Shown: positions 1-12,624 of the stretch, piece by piece | How positions within the stretch are numbered: position 1 is the first letter of the stretch | Layout of the letters: each line of letters begins with the position of its first letter | From: Archivesica marissinica | Lineage: Eukaryota; Mollusca; Bivalvia; Venerida; Vesicomyidae | Direction of reading: 5' to 3' | Assembly (NCBI GenBank): GCA_014843695.1 | Contig: CM026403.1 | Span: forward strand, 49,748,296-49,812,295 | Length of the DNA stretch: 64,000 nucleotides | Made by a program: the position numbers and the translations under genes | Notes under the pieces: generated by a model | The model's input: the letters and a program-made list of their open reading frames with translations, nothing else | Database searches by the model: none | Told to the model about the DNA's origin: nothing

Positions 1-420
1 TGCATTTTTTATCCTTCGCTCAGGTCAGGGCAACAGTTCGAACTGTTGACCGGGCAATAGTTTGAACTGTTTCATACTAGACTTTTGAACCAATCATACT
101 CTGAGTATGCTTTCACTGTGCGCAGTAGGATGCGCAATAGGGTGTTATGGAAGTCAAAGTAAAAAATACGTCCCGAATACATTTTAGCTCTGACTGCGCT
201 TGAAGTCATCGATATACATTATGTGAAGCCCTCCTTTCCGTTCATTAATTCCTTTCCGTATTTTATTGCATACTTACCGGCATACCGGCTTTTAGACCAA
301 AACCAAGCGTTTACAAATGATGATTGATTAGTCATTGATTTTAAAAATGTTTTTTCAGTTAGTCAAATATTATAGAATATAAGGTATGTACAACAGTTAT
401 ATAGAGCATTAGGTAATAAA

Positions 421-608
421 ACAGTTATTTCATGGGTGTTTGGGGAACAGTCAAAATTATTGTCCTGAGGTATCAGGGAAGACATTTCGAACTGTTGCCC
501 TCGGCCTAACGGCCGAGGTAACGGCCGAGGGCAACAGTTCGAAATGTCTTCCCTGATACCTCGGGACAATAGTTTTGACTGTTCCCCAAACACCCATGAA
601 ATAACTGT
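421..608. repeat. 188-bp near-perfect palindrome (foldback)
   Basis: Arms 421-506 and 523-608 are inverted repeats of 86 nt with about two mismatches around a 16-nt loop of ggccgagg type. The motif caacagttcgaactgtt also occurs at 30-46. The 93-codon minus frame across it is a shadow. Confidence 0.9.
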
Positions 609-687
609 ATACTGTACTGTAACCATCGACATCCTACGATTCAATATTTCATATCTTCGGTGCTTATTTATTAGTCAGGCCAACAAA

Positions 688-1167
688 TTCAATATAGCTA
701 GCTACGCCCCTGTGAATAGTTAGTGCCCGTATTGACCAGTCTTTGTTTATAATATTGTGTGAATATATTCAATGTAGCTAGCTACACCCCTGTGAATAGT
801 TAGTGCCCGTATTGACCAGTCTTTGTTTATAATGTTGTATGAATATATTCAATATAGCTAGCTACACCCCTGTGAATAGTTAGTGCCCATATTGACCAGT
901 CTTTGTATATAATGTTGTATGAATATATTCAATATAGCTAGCTACACCCCTGTGAATAGTTAGTGCCCATATTGACCAGTCTTTGTATATAATGTTGTAT
1001 GAATATATTCAATATAGCTAGCTACACCCCTGTGAATAGTTAGTGCCCGTATTGACCAGTCTTTGTATATAATGTTGTATGAATATATTCAATATAGCTA
1101 GCTACACCCCTGTGAATAGTTAGTGCCCGTATTGACCAGTCTTTGTTTATAATGTTGTGTGAATATA
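688..1167. repeat. 80-bp tandem repeat (6 copies)
   Basis: The unit contains atatagctagctacacccct, gtgaatagttagtgcccgta and ttgaccagtctttg. Copies are about 95% alike and the array ends at the MITE at 1183. Confidence 0.92.
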
Positions 1168-1182
1168 TTCATAAGGCATACA

Positions 1183-1332
1183 TACAGTCAAACCTGTCTT
1201 AAGCAGCCAGCCAAGGAAAACACAAAAAAGGTCAAATGTATAATAAAGCAATATATTGGGAATCTGGAAAGTGGCTTCTTAGTACAGGTTGGCTGCTTAA
1301 TAGAGGTGACCACTAATACAGGTTTGACTGCA
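1183..1332. mobile_element. MITE family 1 (TACAGTCAAACCTGT ends)
   Basis: The ends tacagtcaaacctgtcttaa and caggtttgactgca are inverted, and the interior is gctgcttaatagaggtgacc. A TA target as in Tc1/mariner-like elements is inferred. Other copies: 20232, 21100, 26472, 40190, 41791, 56433, 61709. Confidence 0.88.
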
Positions 1333-1387
1333 GAATATTGTTTAAAAAAGAATAAACATTATTTATTTTACAACAATTGCCAAACCA

Positions 1388-1602
1388 GCGTTAACAACTT
1401 ATATAAATCACTCTCGTTGGCGCGGATAAAAGCATTATATGTGGTCTTTCATGTGAGACGAAACCGGAGTACCCGGAGGAAACCCACCTGTCCGATCTGG
1501 CGACCACCGTACCATCTCACATACCACCCGGTCCAAGGATCGAACCCGCGTTGCATTTGTGAGAAGCGAGCGTGCTATATGCTGCGCTAATCGGACAGCC
1601 AG
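1388..1602 (-). mobile_element. SINE A (tRNA-derived)
   Basis: On the minus strand: ggctgtccgattagcgcagc, then a B box gggttcgatccttggacc, and the tail actctcgttggcgc reversed. A/B box spacing is tRNA-like. It is not a tRNA gene, as the fold is degraded. Confidence 0.82.
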
Positions 1603-1889
1603 ATATATTGTATACTGTTGAAGTAATGATGACATGCCTTCCACTCAGTTTAATGTACATTGTTCATATTCCTATAATACCTTACCAATATTGTTCACAA
1701 TCTATAATTATATGCAAATAGTATGTAACAAATACAGTGATAGCTGATACCAAAACAGCCCTACTTCTCCTATAATATAATCTGCTTCTTCATCTTTTTC
1801 CAATAATGTACAGAGCCAACTCTGGAGGATTGTCCTACATATACTCATACATATATTTGTTATAATCAGTGTAATAAACATTGTCTTGC

Positions 1890-3130
1890 AGTCAAATGTG
1901 TGTCTTAGTCCGCTACTCAAATGTGTGTCTTAGTCTGCTACTCAAATGTGTGTCTTAGTATCTTGCAGTCAAATATGCGTCTTAGTATCTTACAATCAAA
2001 TGTGCGTCTTAGTATCTTACAGTCAAATGTGCGTCTTAGTCTGCTACTCAAATGTGCGTCTTAGTATCTTACAGTCAAATATGTGTCTTAGTATCTTACA
2101 GTCAAATGTGTGTCTTAGTATCTTACAGTCAAATGTGTGTCTTAGTATCTTGCAGTCAAATATGCGTCTTAGTATCTTACAATCAAATGTGCGTCTTAGT
2201 ATCTTACAGTCAAATGTGCGTCTTAGTCTGCTACTCAAATGTGCGTCTTAGTATCTTACAGTCAAATATGTGTCTTAGTATCTTACAGTCAAATATGTGT
2301 CTTAGTATCTTACAGTCAAATGTGCATCTTAGTATCTTACAGTGAAATATATGTCTTAGTATCTTACTCAAATGTATGTCTTAGTATCTTACAGTCAAAT
2401 ATGTGTCTTAGTATCTTACAGTCAAATATATGTCTTAGTATCTTACAGTCAAATATATGTCTTAGTATCTTACAGTCAAATATATGTCTTAGTATCTTAC
2501 AGTCAAATGTGCATCTTAGTATCTTACAGTCAAATATATGTCTTAGTATCTTACAGTCAAATATATGTCTTAGTATCTTACAGTCAAATATATGTCTTAG
2601 TATCTTACAGTCAAATATATGTCTTAGTATCTTACAGTAAAATGTGTGTCTTAGTATCTTACAGTCAAATGTGTGTCTTAGTATCTTACAGTCAAATGTG
2701 TGTCTTAGTATCTTACAGTCAAATGTGTGTCTTAGTATCTTACAGTCAAATATATGTCTTAGTATCTTACAGTCAAATATGTGTCTTAGTATCTTACAGT
2801 CAAATATATGTCTTAGTATCTTACAGTCAAATATATGTCTTAGTATCTTACAGTCAAATATATGTCTTAGTATTTTACAGTCAAATGTATGTCTTAGTAT
2901 ATTACAGTCAAATATGTGTCTTAGTATCTTACAGTCAAATATATGTCTTAGTATTTTACAGTCAAATGTATGTCTTAGTATCTTACAGTCAAATATATGT
3001 CTTAGTATCTTACAGTCAAATATATGTCTTAGTATTTTACAGTCAAATGTATGTCTTAGTATATTACAGTCAAATATGTGTCTTAGTATCTTACAGTCAA
3101 ATGTGTGTCTTAGTATATTACAGTCAATGT
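1890..3130. repeat. 27-bp minisatellite (about 45 copies)
   Basis: The unit is gtatcttacagtcaaatatg plus tgtctta. Early units include a shorter form (ctgctactcaaatgtg). The length divisible by three makes frames open on both strands (up to 273 codons); these are not genes. Each unit has an acceptor-like tatcttacag, but no exon source is visible. Confidence 0.95.
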
Positions 3131-3595
3131 GTGTTAAAGCCCCCTCCATTAGGTATATAGTTATATTTGAAAATAATAATTTCATTGGCGATATATTTAT
3201 GGCTATTTAATCATCTGAAATTTCATATCACAACACAAACTTATCTTTACAGTTGGTTAAGTTATATTCTATTAATGCATATTGAGAATGCAACATTAGG
3301 CTATATTAAAGCCAGACTTTCTGCATCAATTTCTTATCAGAGAGCATGGTGCATTAGACTAATGTTTTCAGAAACACCTTGGGATATCACTGGAGACTCT
3401 ATCAAAACAGGTTACTGTGTTTGTGAGAATGGAGATATTAACAAAATGATGGTACATTTGTCTTTCATTTAATCTGCAATGGCATTGGTTCTCTCATCTG
3501 TCATATATTTGTTCATACCACTCCTCTCTGTTGCTTTCGAACATATATTTGGATGTCGAAATGACATTCTTGAACTTTATCAAGGCTTTATGAAC

Positions 3596-5327
3596 CCCCT
3601 TGGAATATAGACCACCTTGGAATATAGACCACCTTGGAATATAGACCACCCTGGAATATAGACCACCCTGGAATATAGACCACCTTGGAATATAGACCAC
3701 CCTGGAATATAGACCACCTTGGAATATAGATCACATTGGAATATAGACCACCCTGGAATATAGACCACCTTGGAATATAGACCACCTTGGAATATAGACC
3801 ACCCTGGAATATAGACCACCCTGGAATATAGACCACCCTGGAATATAGACCACCTTGGAATATATACCACCTTGGAATATAGACCACCCTGGAATATAGA
3901 CCACCCTGGAATATAGACCACCTTGGAATATATACCACCTTGGAATATAGACCACCCTGGAATATAGACCACCTTGGAATATAGACCACCTTGGAATATA
4001 GACCACCTTGGAATATAGACCACATTGGAATATAGACCACCTTGGAATATAGACCACATTGGAATATAGACCACCCTGGAATATAGACCACCCTGGAATA
4101 TAGACCACCTTGGAATATAGACCACATTGGAATATAGACCACCTTGGAATATAGACCACCTTGGAATATAGACCACATTGGAATATAGACCACCCTGGAA
4201 TATAGACCACCTGGAATATAGACACTGGAATATAGACCACCCTGGAATATAGACCACCTTGGAATATAGACCACCTTGGAATATAGACCACCCTGGAATA
4301 TAGACCACCCTGGAATATAGACCACCCTGGAATATAGACCACCTTGGAATATATACCACCTTGGAATATAGACCACCCTGGAATATAGACCACCCTGGAA
4401 TATAGACCACCTTGGAATATAGACCACATTGGAATATAGACCACCTTGGAATATAGACCACATTGGAATATAGACCACCCTGGAATATAGACCACCCTGG
4501 AATATAGACCACCCTGGAATATAGACCACCTTGGAATATAGACCACATTGGAATATAGACCACCTTGGAATATAGACCACCTTGGAATATAGACCACATT
4601 GGAATATAGACCACCCTGGAATATAGACCACCCTGGAATATAGACCACCTTGGAATATAGACCACATTGGAATATAGACCACCCTGGAATATAGACCACC
4701 TTGGAATATATACCACATTGGAATATAGACCACCCTGGAATATAGACCACCTTGGAATATAGACCACATTGGAATATAGACCACCCTGGAATATAGACCA
4801 CCCTGGAATATAGACCACCTTGGAATATATACCACCTTGGAATATAGATCACATTGGAATATAGACCACCTTGGAATATAGACCACATTGGAATATAGAC
4901 CACCCTGGAATATAGACCATCCTGGAATATAGACCACCCTGGAATATAGACCACCTTGGAATATAGACCACATTGGAATATAGACCACCTTGGAATATAG
5001 ACCACCTTGGAATATAGACCACATTGGAATATAGACCACCCTGGAATATAGACCACCCTGGAATATAGACCACCTTGGAATATAGACCACATTGGAATAT
5101 AGACCACCCTGGAATATAGACCACCTTGGAATATATACCACATTGGAATATAGACCACCCTGGAATATAGACCACCTTGGAATATAGACCACATTGGAAT
5201 ATAGACCACCCTGGAATATAGACCACCCTGGAATATAGACCACCTTGGAATATATACCACCTTGGAATATAGATCACATTGGAATATAGACCACCTTGGA
5301 ATATAGACCACCCTGGAATATAGACCA
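3596..5327. repeat. 17-bp minisatellite (about 100 copies)
   Basis: The unit is tggaatatagaccacct with c/t and a/c variants. Three units make 51 nt, which keeps minus-strand frames open for 412-557 codons of VVYIPRWSIFQGGLYS-type repeats. These are by-products of the repeat. Confidence 0.95.
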
Positions 5328-8300
5328 GGATGTATTCCGTGTCTCAAGTGTCCAGATAGCCCTGTATTCCATGTCTCAAGTGTCCAGATAGCCCTGTATT
5401 CCATGTCTCAAGTGTCCAGATAGCCCTGTATTCCATGTCTCAAGTGTCCAGATAGCCCTGTATTCCGTGTCTCAGGTGTCCAGATAGCCCTGTATTCTGT
5501 GTCTCAAGTGTCCAGGTAGCCCTGTATTCCATGTCTCAGGTGTCCAGATAGCCCTGTATTCTGTGTCTCAAGTGTCCAGGTAGCCCTGTATTCCGTGTCT
5601 CAAGTGTCCAGATAGCCCTGTGTTCCATGCTCAAGTGTCCAGATCGCCCTGTATTCCATGTCTCAAGTGTCCAGATAGCCCTGTATTCCATGTCTCAAAT
5701 GTCCAGATAGCCCTGTATTCCGTGTCTCAAGTGTCCAGATATCCCTGTATTCTGTGTCTCAAGTGTCCAGATAGCCCTGTATTCCATGTCTCAAGTGTCC
5801 AGATAGCCCTGTATTCCGTGTCTCAAGTGTCCAGATAGCCCTGTATTCCATGTCTCAAGTGTCCAGATAGCCCTGTATTCCATGTCTCAAGTGTCCAGGT
5901 AGCCATGTATTCTGTGTCTCAAGTGTCCAGATAGCCCTGTATTCCATGTCTCAAGTGTCCAGGTAGCCATGTATTCTGTGTCTCAAGTGTCCAGATAGCC
6001 CTGTATTCCATGTCTCAAGTGTCCAGATAGCCCTGTATTCCATGTCTCAAGTGTCCAGATAGCCCTGTATTCCATGTCTCAAGTGTCCAGATAGCCCTGT
6101 ATTCCATGTCTCAAGTGTCCAGATAGCCCTGTATTCCATGTCTCAAGTGTCCAGATAGCCCTGTATTCCATGTCTCAAGTGTCCAGATAGCCCTGTATTC
6201 CGTGTCTCAGGTGTCCAGATAGCCCTGTATTCTGTGTCTCAAGTGTCCAGGTAGCCCTGTATTCCATGTCTCAGGTGTCCAGATAGCCCTGTATTCCATG
6301 TCTCAAGTGTCCAGGTAGCCCTGTATTCCGTGTCTCAAGTGTCCAGATAGCCCTGTGTTCCATGCTCAAGTGTCCAGATTGCCCTGTATTCCATGTCTCA
6401 AGTGTCCAGATAGCCCTGTATTCCATGTCTCAAGTGTCCAGATAGCCCAGTATTCTGTGTCTCAAGTGTCCAGATAGCCCTGTATTCCATGTCTCAAATG
6501 TCCAGATAGCCCTGTATTCCATGTCTCAAGTGTCCAGATATCCCTGTATTCTGTGTCTCAAGTGTCCAGATAGCCCTGTATTCCATGTCTCAAGTGTCCA
6601 GATAGCCCTGTATTCCGTGTCTCAAGTGTCCACATAGCCCTGTATTCCATGTCTCAAGTGTCCAGATAGCCCTGTATTCCGTGTCTCAAGTGTCCAGATA
6701 GCCCTGTATTCCATGTCTCAAGTGTCCATATAGCCCTGTATTCCATGTCTCAAGTGTCCAGGTAGCCCTGTATTCTGTGTCTCAAGTGTCCAGATATCCC
6801 TGTATTCTGTGTCTCAAGTGTCCAGATAGCCCTGTATTCCATGTCTCAAGTGTCCAGATAGCCCTGTATTCCGTGTCTCAAGTGTCCAGATAGCCCTGTA
6901 TTCCATGTCTCAAGTGTCCGGATTTCCCTGTATTCCATGTCTCAAGTGTCCAGATAGCCCTGTATTCCATGTCTCAAGTGTCCAGGTAGCCCTGTATTCT
7001 GTGTCTCAAGTGTCCAGATAGCCCTGTATTCCATGTCTCAAGTGTCCAGATAGCCCTGTATTCCATGTCTCAAGTGTCCAGATAGCCCTGTATTCCATGT
7101 CTCAAGTGTCCAGATAGCCCTGTATTCCGTGTCTCAGGTGTCCAGATAGCCCTGTATTCTGTGTCTCAAGTGTCCAGGTAGCCCTGTATTCCATGTCTCA
7201 GGTGTCCAGATAGCCCTGTATTCCATGTCTCAAGTGTCCAGATAGCCCTGTATTCCGTGTCTCAAGTGTCTGTTTATCCCTGTATTCCATGTCTCAAGTG
7301 TCCAGATAGCCCTGTATTCCATGTCTCAAGTGCCCAGATAGCCCTGTATTCTGTGTCTCAAGTGTCCAGATATCCCTGTATTCCATGTCTCAAGTGTCCA
7401 GATAGCCCTGTATTCCATGTCTCAAGTGTCCAGATAGCCCTGTATTCCGTGTCTCAAGTGTCCAGATAGCCCTGTATTCCGTGTCTCAAGTGTCCAGATA
7501 TCCCTGTATTCTGTGTCTCAAGTGTCCAGATAGCCCTGTATTCCGTGTCTCAGGTGTCCAGATAGCCCTGTATTCCGTGTCTCAAGTGTCCAGGTAGCCC
7601 TGTATTCTGTGTCTCAAGTGTCCAGGTAGCCCTGTATTCCGTGTCTCAAGTGTCCAGATAGCCCTGTATTCCATGTCTCAAGTGTCCAGGTAGCCCTGTA
7701 TTCCGTGTCTCAAGTGTCCAGATAGCCCTGTATTCCATGTCTCAAGTGTCCAGATAGCCCTGTATTCCATGTCTCAAGTGTCCAGATAGCCCTGTATTCC
7801 GTGTCTCAAGTGTCCAGGTAGCCCTGTATTATGTGTCTCAAGTGTCCGTTTATCCCTGTATTCCGTGTCTCAAGTGTCCAGATAGCCCTGTATTCCATGT
7901 CTCAAGTGTCCAGATAGCCCTGTATTCCGTGTCTCAAGTGTCTGTTTATCCCTGTATTCCATGTCTCAAGTGTCCAGATAGCCCTGTATTCCATGTCTCA
8001 AGTGCCCAGATAGCCCTGTATTCTGTGTCTCAAGTGTCCAGATATCCCTGTATTCCATGTCTCAAGTGTCCAGATAGCCCTGTATTCCATGTCTCAAGTG
8101 TCCAGATAGCCCTGTATTCCGTGTCTCAAGTGTCCAGATAGCCCTGTATTCCGTGTCTCAAGTGTCCAGATATCCCTGTATTCTGTGTCTCAAGTGTCCA
8201 GATAGCCCTGTATTCCGTGTCTCAGGTGTCCAGATAGCCCTGTATTCCGTGTCTCAAGTGTCCAGGTAGCCCTGTATTCTGTGTCTCAAGTGTCCAGGTA

Positions 8301-8453
8301 GCCCTGTATTCCGTGTCTCAAGTGTCCAGATAGCCCTGTATTCCATGTCTCAAGTGTCCAGGTAGCCCTGTATTCCGTGTCTCAAGTGTCCAGATAGCCC
8401 TGTATTCCGTGTCTCAAGTGTCCAGATAGCCCTGTATTCCGTGTCTCAAGTGT
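5327..8453. repeat. 32-bp minisatellite (about 98 copies)
   Basis: The unit is gtctcaagtgtccagatagc plus cctgtattccat. It abuts the 17-bp array without spacer. Internal higher-order duplication: 7257-7735 reappears at 7929-8407, offset 672 bp = 21 units. Confidence 0.95.
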
Positions 8454-9055
8454 CTTGAACTACTGACAGTCTACAGCATGAACTGTTGTCATAAGGAGAT
8501 ACAGACAATCCATATTATGTCAGCTTCTTTGTTGTCAAATGAGACATACTCAGCCCACATGGGGAAAGAATTTTATAATTGGCGACAAAATCTACAACCA
8601 GAACGACTGGATAGGAATAATTGGCTTAAGAACAACTGTTTTGGGTAAAGAAATGACCGCAGGTTTTCAGACTTATGGAAAGCCATTGTACATGTATGTT
8701 GATTGAGGCAAAATATCTCGCCCTATGCAACCATGGAAGGCTTGAGCTAGGAGGTTGTTTATGATAAATAGTGATATTATAGAAATATCTGCTTCAAGGG
8801 CTGCCTATCTAGTGCTCAGATAGAAGGTGTGCTCATTATGGAATATATAGAGGACAATTGACAGGGTCAACAAGCTACTCCCTTATATGCCTTAAATGTC
8901 TCCCTGTTTTGAGCTTAGAGGGAGAAATTTTATTCATATAGAATAATATACAGGACCCAAAGCAGATTGAACTAGCTTCTCCCTTGTATGCCTTCAAATG
9001 TTTACAAAGTTTTTCATGTGTCATTGGGGGTAACCCTATATGTCACTACGGTAAC
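8454..9055. other. No gene seen (8.45-9.05 kb)
   Basis: Unique-looking sequence with no long frame and no recognised repeat. Confidence 0.6.
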
Positions 9056-9299
9056 TTAACCCTTTCAACACCACAGACCTCTAAATTGGCCTACAAAAAA
9101 GTGTAGATCCAGATGAGCCGGCTCGTGATGAGCCGTCTCATCAGGATCTGCACTTTTTTCAAGTAATATAACTATTTTTAGGAAAAAAATTACCCATTTT
9201 GTTAAATGAACTGATCCAAATGTAATTTTGTTATTAATTTATTGGTCTAAAAATATCATGGACCAGTCCATGTCTGTTACTTGGTGTTGAATGGGTTAA
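9056..9299. mobile_element. TTAA MITE family 2 (hairpin)
   Basis: The ends are ttaaccctttcaacaccaca and ttggtgttgaatgggttaa. An internal hairpin (gatgagccggctcgtgatga / gagccgtctcatc) lies between aaaaaagtgtagatcc and ggatctgcactttttt. The TTAA target is typical of piggyBac or Kolobok non-autonomous elements; the family cannot be settled without a transposase. Confidence 0.9.
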
Positions 9300-9476
9300 A
9301 ATGAAAACATTTAAGCAACATATTCTCATGAAATAATGGAGGAATAATACCAAACATGGTCAGTAGCATCCTTCCAATATCCTCGAGCAAGTTCATTCAA
9401 ATTGGGGTAAAAAACTAGCTCACTAGGTCAGCTTAAAACAAATCTTTCTCATGTAGGAATTTTGCCATATAAATTT

Positions 9477-9796
9477 CAGGGTTCGTTCTAGGTCAGAATT
9501 TTTGGGAGAAGTGAGAAAGCGCTTTGATCGCTTCCTTAAATGGTGTTCTTTAATATACTTCTGCAAAATAGGGTTAAAATGCACAGTACAACCATTAAAT
9601 ACAACATTGGAATAGAAGGAGTGCTTTATAATGGGCCAGTGTATCTTACTAGAAACAATTTTGTTTGAAAATCGTAAAAACCAAAAAGAATTTTTTTTTT
9701 TTTTTTTTAGGGAGAAGTGGGGCCCCCAGAGGGCGAAGTCAGGGTCCCTAGGGCGACAATATCGCCCACAATATCGCCCCTCTAGAATGATCCCTG
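9477..9796. mobile_element. CAGGG-ended MITE
   Basis: The left end is cagggttcgttctaggtcag and the right agaatgatccctg. The interior carries a poly-T tract and ggggcccccagagggcgaag. A second copy is at 57632-57947; a fragment is at 37505-37580. Confidence 0.75.
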
Positions 9797-9989
9797 TATA
9801 ATTGTCAGTATTATATGTCCTTGCAATAGCCTCTACTAATGTTGGTACAAAGTTCAGGTGTTGCAATGTATGGTCTCTTGTTAATAACATTTGTGTGAGA
9901 ATATACCAATTAATTTGTATACCTACATTGCAATCCTGTGTCCAAATAATACATGATACTGCCATCTTATAGGTCAAACTTGTAAATTT

Positions 9990-10165
9990 TAAATGCCTTG
10001 CCTAAGGGCACACAATTGTGGCCTTAGGCAAGTTATTTAAATTCCATGTTGCTTCTTCTCTCTCCCTCATGTCAATGGATTCCATCAGGAATGAGGTCTC
10101 GAGAGTGATTAATATAAGTTGTAAGAACTTGTTTCGCAATCGAGCTAAAATAAATTTATATAAAC
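9990..10165 (+). mobile_element. SINE E, 5' truncated
   Basis: The body gatggattccatcaggaatg, the tail aggtctcgagagtgattaat and cttgtttcgcaatcgagc are shared by seven copies in the window. A partial inverted duplication aatgccttgcctaagggcac / gccttaggcaag marks the left edge. Confidence 0.8.
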
Positions 10166-10214
10166 TAAATGTGTAGAAATATTTATCAATGAAGTGAAAA
10201 CAAAGAGGATTCTT

Positions 10215-10452
10215 TCAACCCTTTCCCTCATAGAAGCACCTCTTGATGCCATTACCAATACGACATACATTGACAATGTAGTAGCCAAACCAATGTTCAT
10301 AATAAAGACCAGAATCTCATGTACACGTAGTCCCAATATGGAGGTGGGATAGATACGGCGACTACTTATCCACTGCATGATAGCTAAATGGCTGTGGTTT
10401 GTATGGAGATATAATAGTATATTAACCTAAATCTATGAAGGAAAGGGTTAAC
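10215..10452. mobile_element. MITE family 5 (AACCCTTTCCCTCATAG ends)
   Basis: The left end is aaccctttccctcatagaag and the right ctatgaaggaaagggttaa. It serves as an empty-site reference for the insertion at 31901-32901. Confidence 0.82.
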
Positions 10453-10524
10453 CGTTGAATGTGTGTGTTGTTGTTGTAATTATACATGTATATTACTCGA
10501 TATAGGTTGACACACAACATGGCC

Positions 10525-10645
10525 GACAGGTCAATAACCCTCGTGCCATCATCTGAAATCTATCACGTGACCAAATACAATGTGACTTTCAACACACCAC
10601 CATCTTGTGGGTCATAAATGTAGAACACGATAACCTAGAGTCTTG
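10525..10645. repeat. About 110-bp repeat unit flanking the LINE (left)
   Basis: catctgaaatctatcacgtg, tgactttcaacacacc and cttgtgggtcataaatgtag, ending catctgaaatc. The right partner is at 12185-12305. Confidence 0.82.
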
Positions 10646-10662
10646 ATGCGGCATCTGAAATC

Positions 10663-11139
10663 TTGTATAGAGTGCTAGTTCGTTCCAAACTCAATTATGG
10701 ATCAATTGTGTATAGATTAGCCAGACCATCATATATCAAAACACTTGACCCAATACATCACCAAGGCATACGACTCGGAGCTTTCAGAACATCACCAATA
10801 GCTAGTTTATATGTAGAAGCAAATGAACCATCCTTTTACCTCAGACGTGAAAAATTATCTCTACAATATGCTTTTAAGCTTAAATCAAACCCAAGAAATC
10901 CAGCGTACAAAGTCGTGTTTGATCTAGGCAATAAAACTTCCTATGAGGCGAAGCCAAAGGCGATACGTCCTCTTGTGCTTCGCATCGAGGAAGCTATTCA
11001 TAACGTAGATTTTAATATTGACAATGTTCATGAAACTTTTATATCAGATATAGCTCCTTTTGACCTGATTAAACCCAACGTTATTTTACAACTTCATGAT
11101 AACCTGAAATTATATACTAACCCGCTAATGTTTCGATAA
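10663..11139 (+). pseudogene. C-terminal reverse transcriptase remnant
   Basis: 158 codons matching the thumb/connection region downstream of the RT active site (KLNYGSIVYRLARPSYIKTL, then LDPIHHQGIRLGAFRTSP). The polymerase motif YxDD is not present. Confidence 0.85.
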
Positions 11140-11146
11140 ATATTAA

Positions 11147-11983
11147 ATGAAATCAGAACCATGTTTTCAGATAATACACCAATATATATACACAGATGGA
11201 TCTAAAGCCGGCAAAAAAGTTGGCTGTGCTGCTGTCAGTAAATTACATAATTCTAAATTACGGCTACCTGATCATGCTTCTATATTTTCAGCAGAAATAG
11301 AGGCTATTGATTTAGCTTTGAATTTTGCTGATGCATCACGTGATAGAAAATTTATGATCCTTTCAGATTCTTTATCTGTACTGCAATCAGTAGACAACAT
11401 GAATGTTAAAACCCCCCTTATTCACAAATACCTTATTAAGCACACAGATATTACATCGACTAAACATGTTATATATTGCTGGATACCAAGTCATATTGGT
11501 ATTCGTGGCAATAAAATGTCTGATCAAAGTGCAAAAGATGAACTTAAACTAGACTGTATAAATTCTAAAATACATGTACCATACACTGATGCTAGGCAAT
11601 CGATTCTTTCTTACATTACTTCAAAGTGGCAAACCACTTGGAATAACATACAATTCAATAAACTACAACCAATTAAGCCAAACATTGGTAAATCATTTTT
11701 TATTTATCACTCCAACCGTAGAGAGGAAACAGTAATGTCACTGTTGAGACTTGGACATACCCATTTCACACACTCATTTTTATTGAAAGGAGAGGATCCA
11801 CCATGGTGTATACCATGTCATTCCTCTATAAATGTTGAACACATCTTAATTCACTGTGTAGATTTAGCACTCATTCGTCTAAAATATTATACAGTTCTGA
11901 CAATGAAGGAGCTTTTCGACACTGTTGATTTTAAATACATTATTGCATTTTTAAAAGAATCACATCTTTTCCATAAATTGTAA
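11147..11983 (+). pseudogene. RNase H and C-terminal region of the LINE ORF2
   Basis: A 278-codon open frame. RNase H (residues 13-130) has motifs in the order D (TDGSK), E (AEIEAI), D (SDSLS) and D (KMSDQSAK). It removes RNA from RNA/DNA hybrids during retrotransposition. It cannot be expressed as part of ORF2, because the upstream RT remnant is in another frame and ends in a stop. Confidence 0.87.
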
Positions 11984-12184
11984 GTTTTACAAGTGACATT
12001 TTTTTATCATTTTTACTTTTTGATAAATTTTGTTGCAATTGACGTTTCATCAATTTTAATACATACAATATGTTATCTACATAATATTTTTAATTGTAGA
12101 TATCTTGTATACAATATACTTAACCCGGCGCGATATAGCCTGAACTGTGCTGATGCGCTGTTAAACCAAATACTCACTCACTCA

Positions 12185-12305
12185 CAGATTCTTGAGGTGG
12201 CATCTGAAATCTATCACGTGACCACATGACTTTCAACACACTGCCATCTTGTGGGTCATAAATGTAGAAAATGATAACCTAGATTCTTGAGGCAGCATCT
12301 TAAAT
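12185..12305. repeat. About 110-bp repeat unit flanking the LINE (right)
   Basis: gattcttgaggtggcatctg with the same unit as the left side. About 25 bp (gattcttgaggtggcatctg and relatives) is present on both sides and is probably the target duplication. Confidence 0.8.
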
Positions 12306-12624
12306 CAATGTATTTCCTACCCCAGTATTATAATGTACATATATTTTCAGTAGGAGCAAGGGATCTAAAGAGAAGACTAGGAGATGATAAGACAGCTGCC
12401 TGTGATGTTGTAAAGCCTGCCCTCTGTAATAACATGGTAACATGCCAGTTGTTTGATCAGCGGACTTGATCAACCCTGTAATCACAGGAAATGAGGGATG
12501 AAACTATTTCTCAAGTGCTTGTTTACAAGACCTTCAAGTTGAGATTGCTGTGTGTACATGAATGCACACAAATTAAATCACAAGAAATGGGATAATTTGC
12601 AATTGACAGAATAAATAAATTATC

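Larger units (their letters stand above)
10645..12185 (+). mobile_element. Dead non-LTR retrotransposon 3' part (I/Nimb-like) with RNase H
   Basis: Frame 1 (10663-11139) encodes the end of a reverse transcriptase (YRVLVRSKLNYGSIVYRLA). After a stop and frameshift near 11140, frame 2 (11147-11983) has a complete RNase H: YTDGSK, AEIEAI, SDSLSVLQ and WIPSHIGIRGNKMSDQSA, giving the D-E-D-D catalytic set. The Cys/His-containing tail is typical of these elements. The 3' end is the simple tail actcactcactca. The 5' part (ORF1, endonuclease, most of RT) is missing. RNase H after RT points to the I/Jockey-group Nimb/I clade. Confidence 0.9.

Noticed and set aside
1435..1644. tRNA genes suggested by A and B boxes (several places)
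   Set aside because: Repeated families with degraded tRNA folds, long shared tails and target duplications show they are SINEs.
2364..3185. 273-codon minus-strand and 262-codon plus-strand frames
   Set aside because: By-products of the 27-bp array.
3580..5404. Open frames of 412-557 codons on the minus strand
   Set aside because: They are the 17-bp array read through (3 x 17 = 51 nt); no start context, domain or splice evidence.
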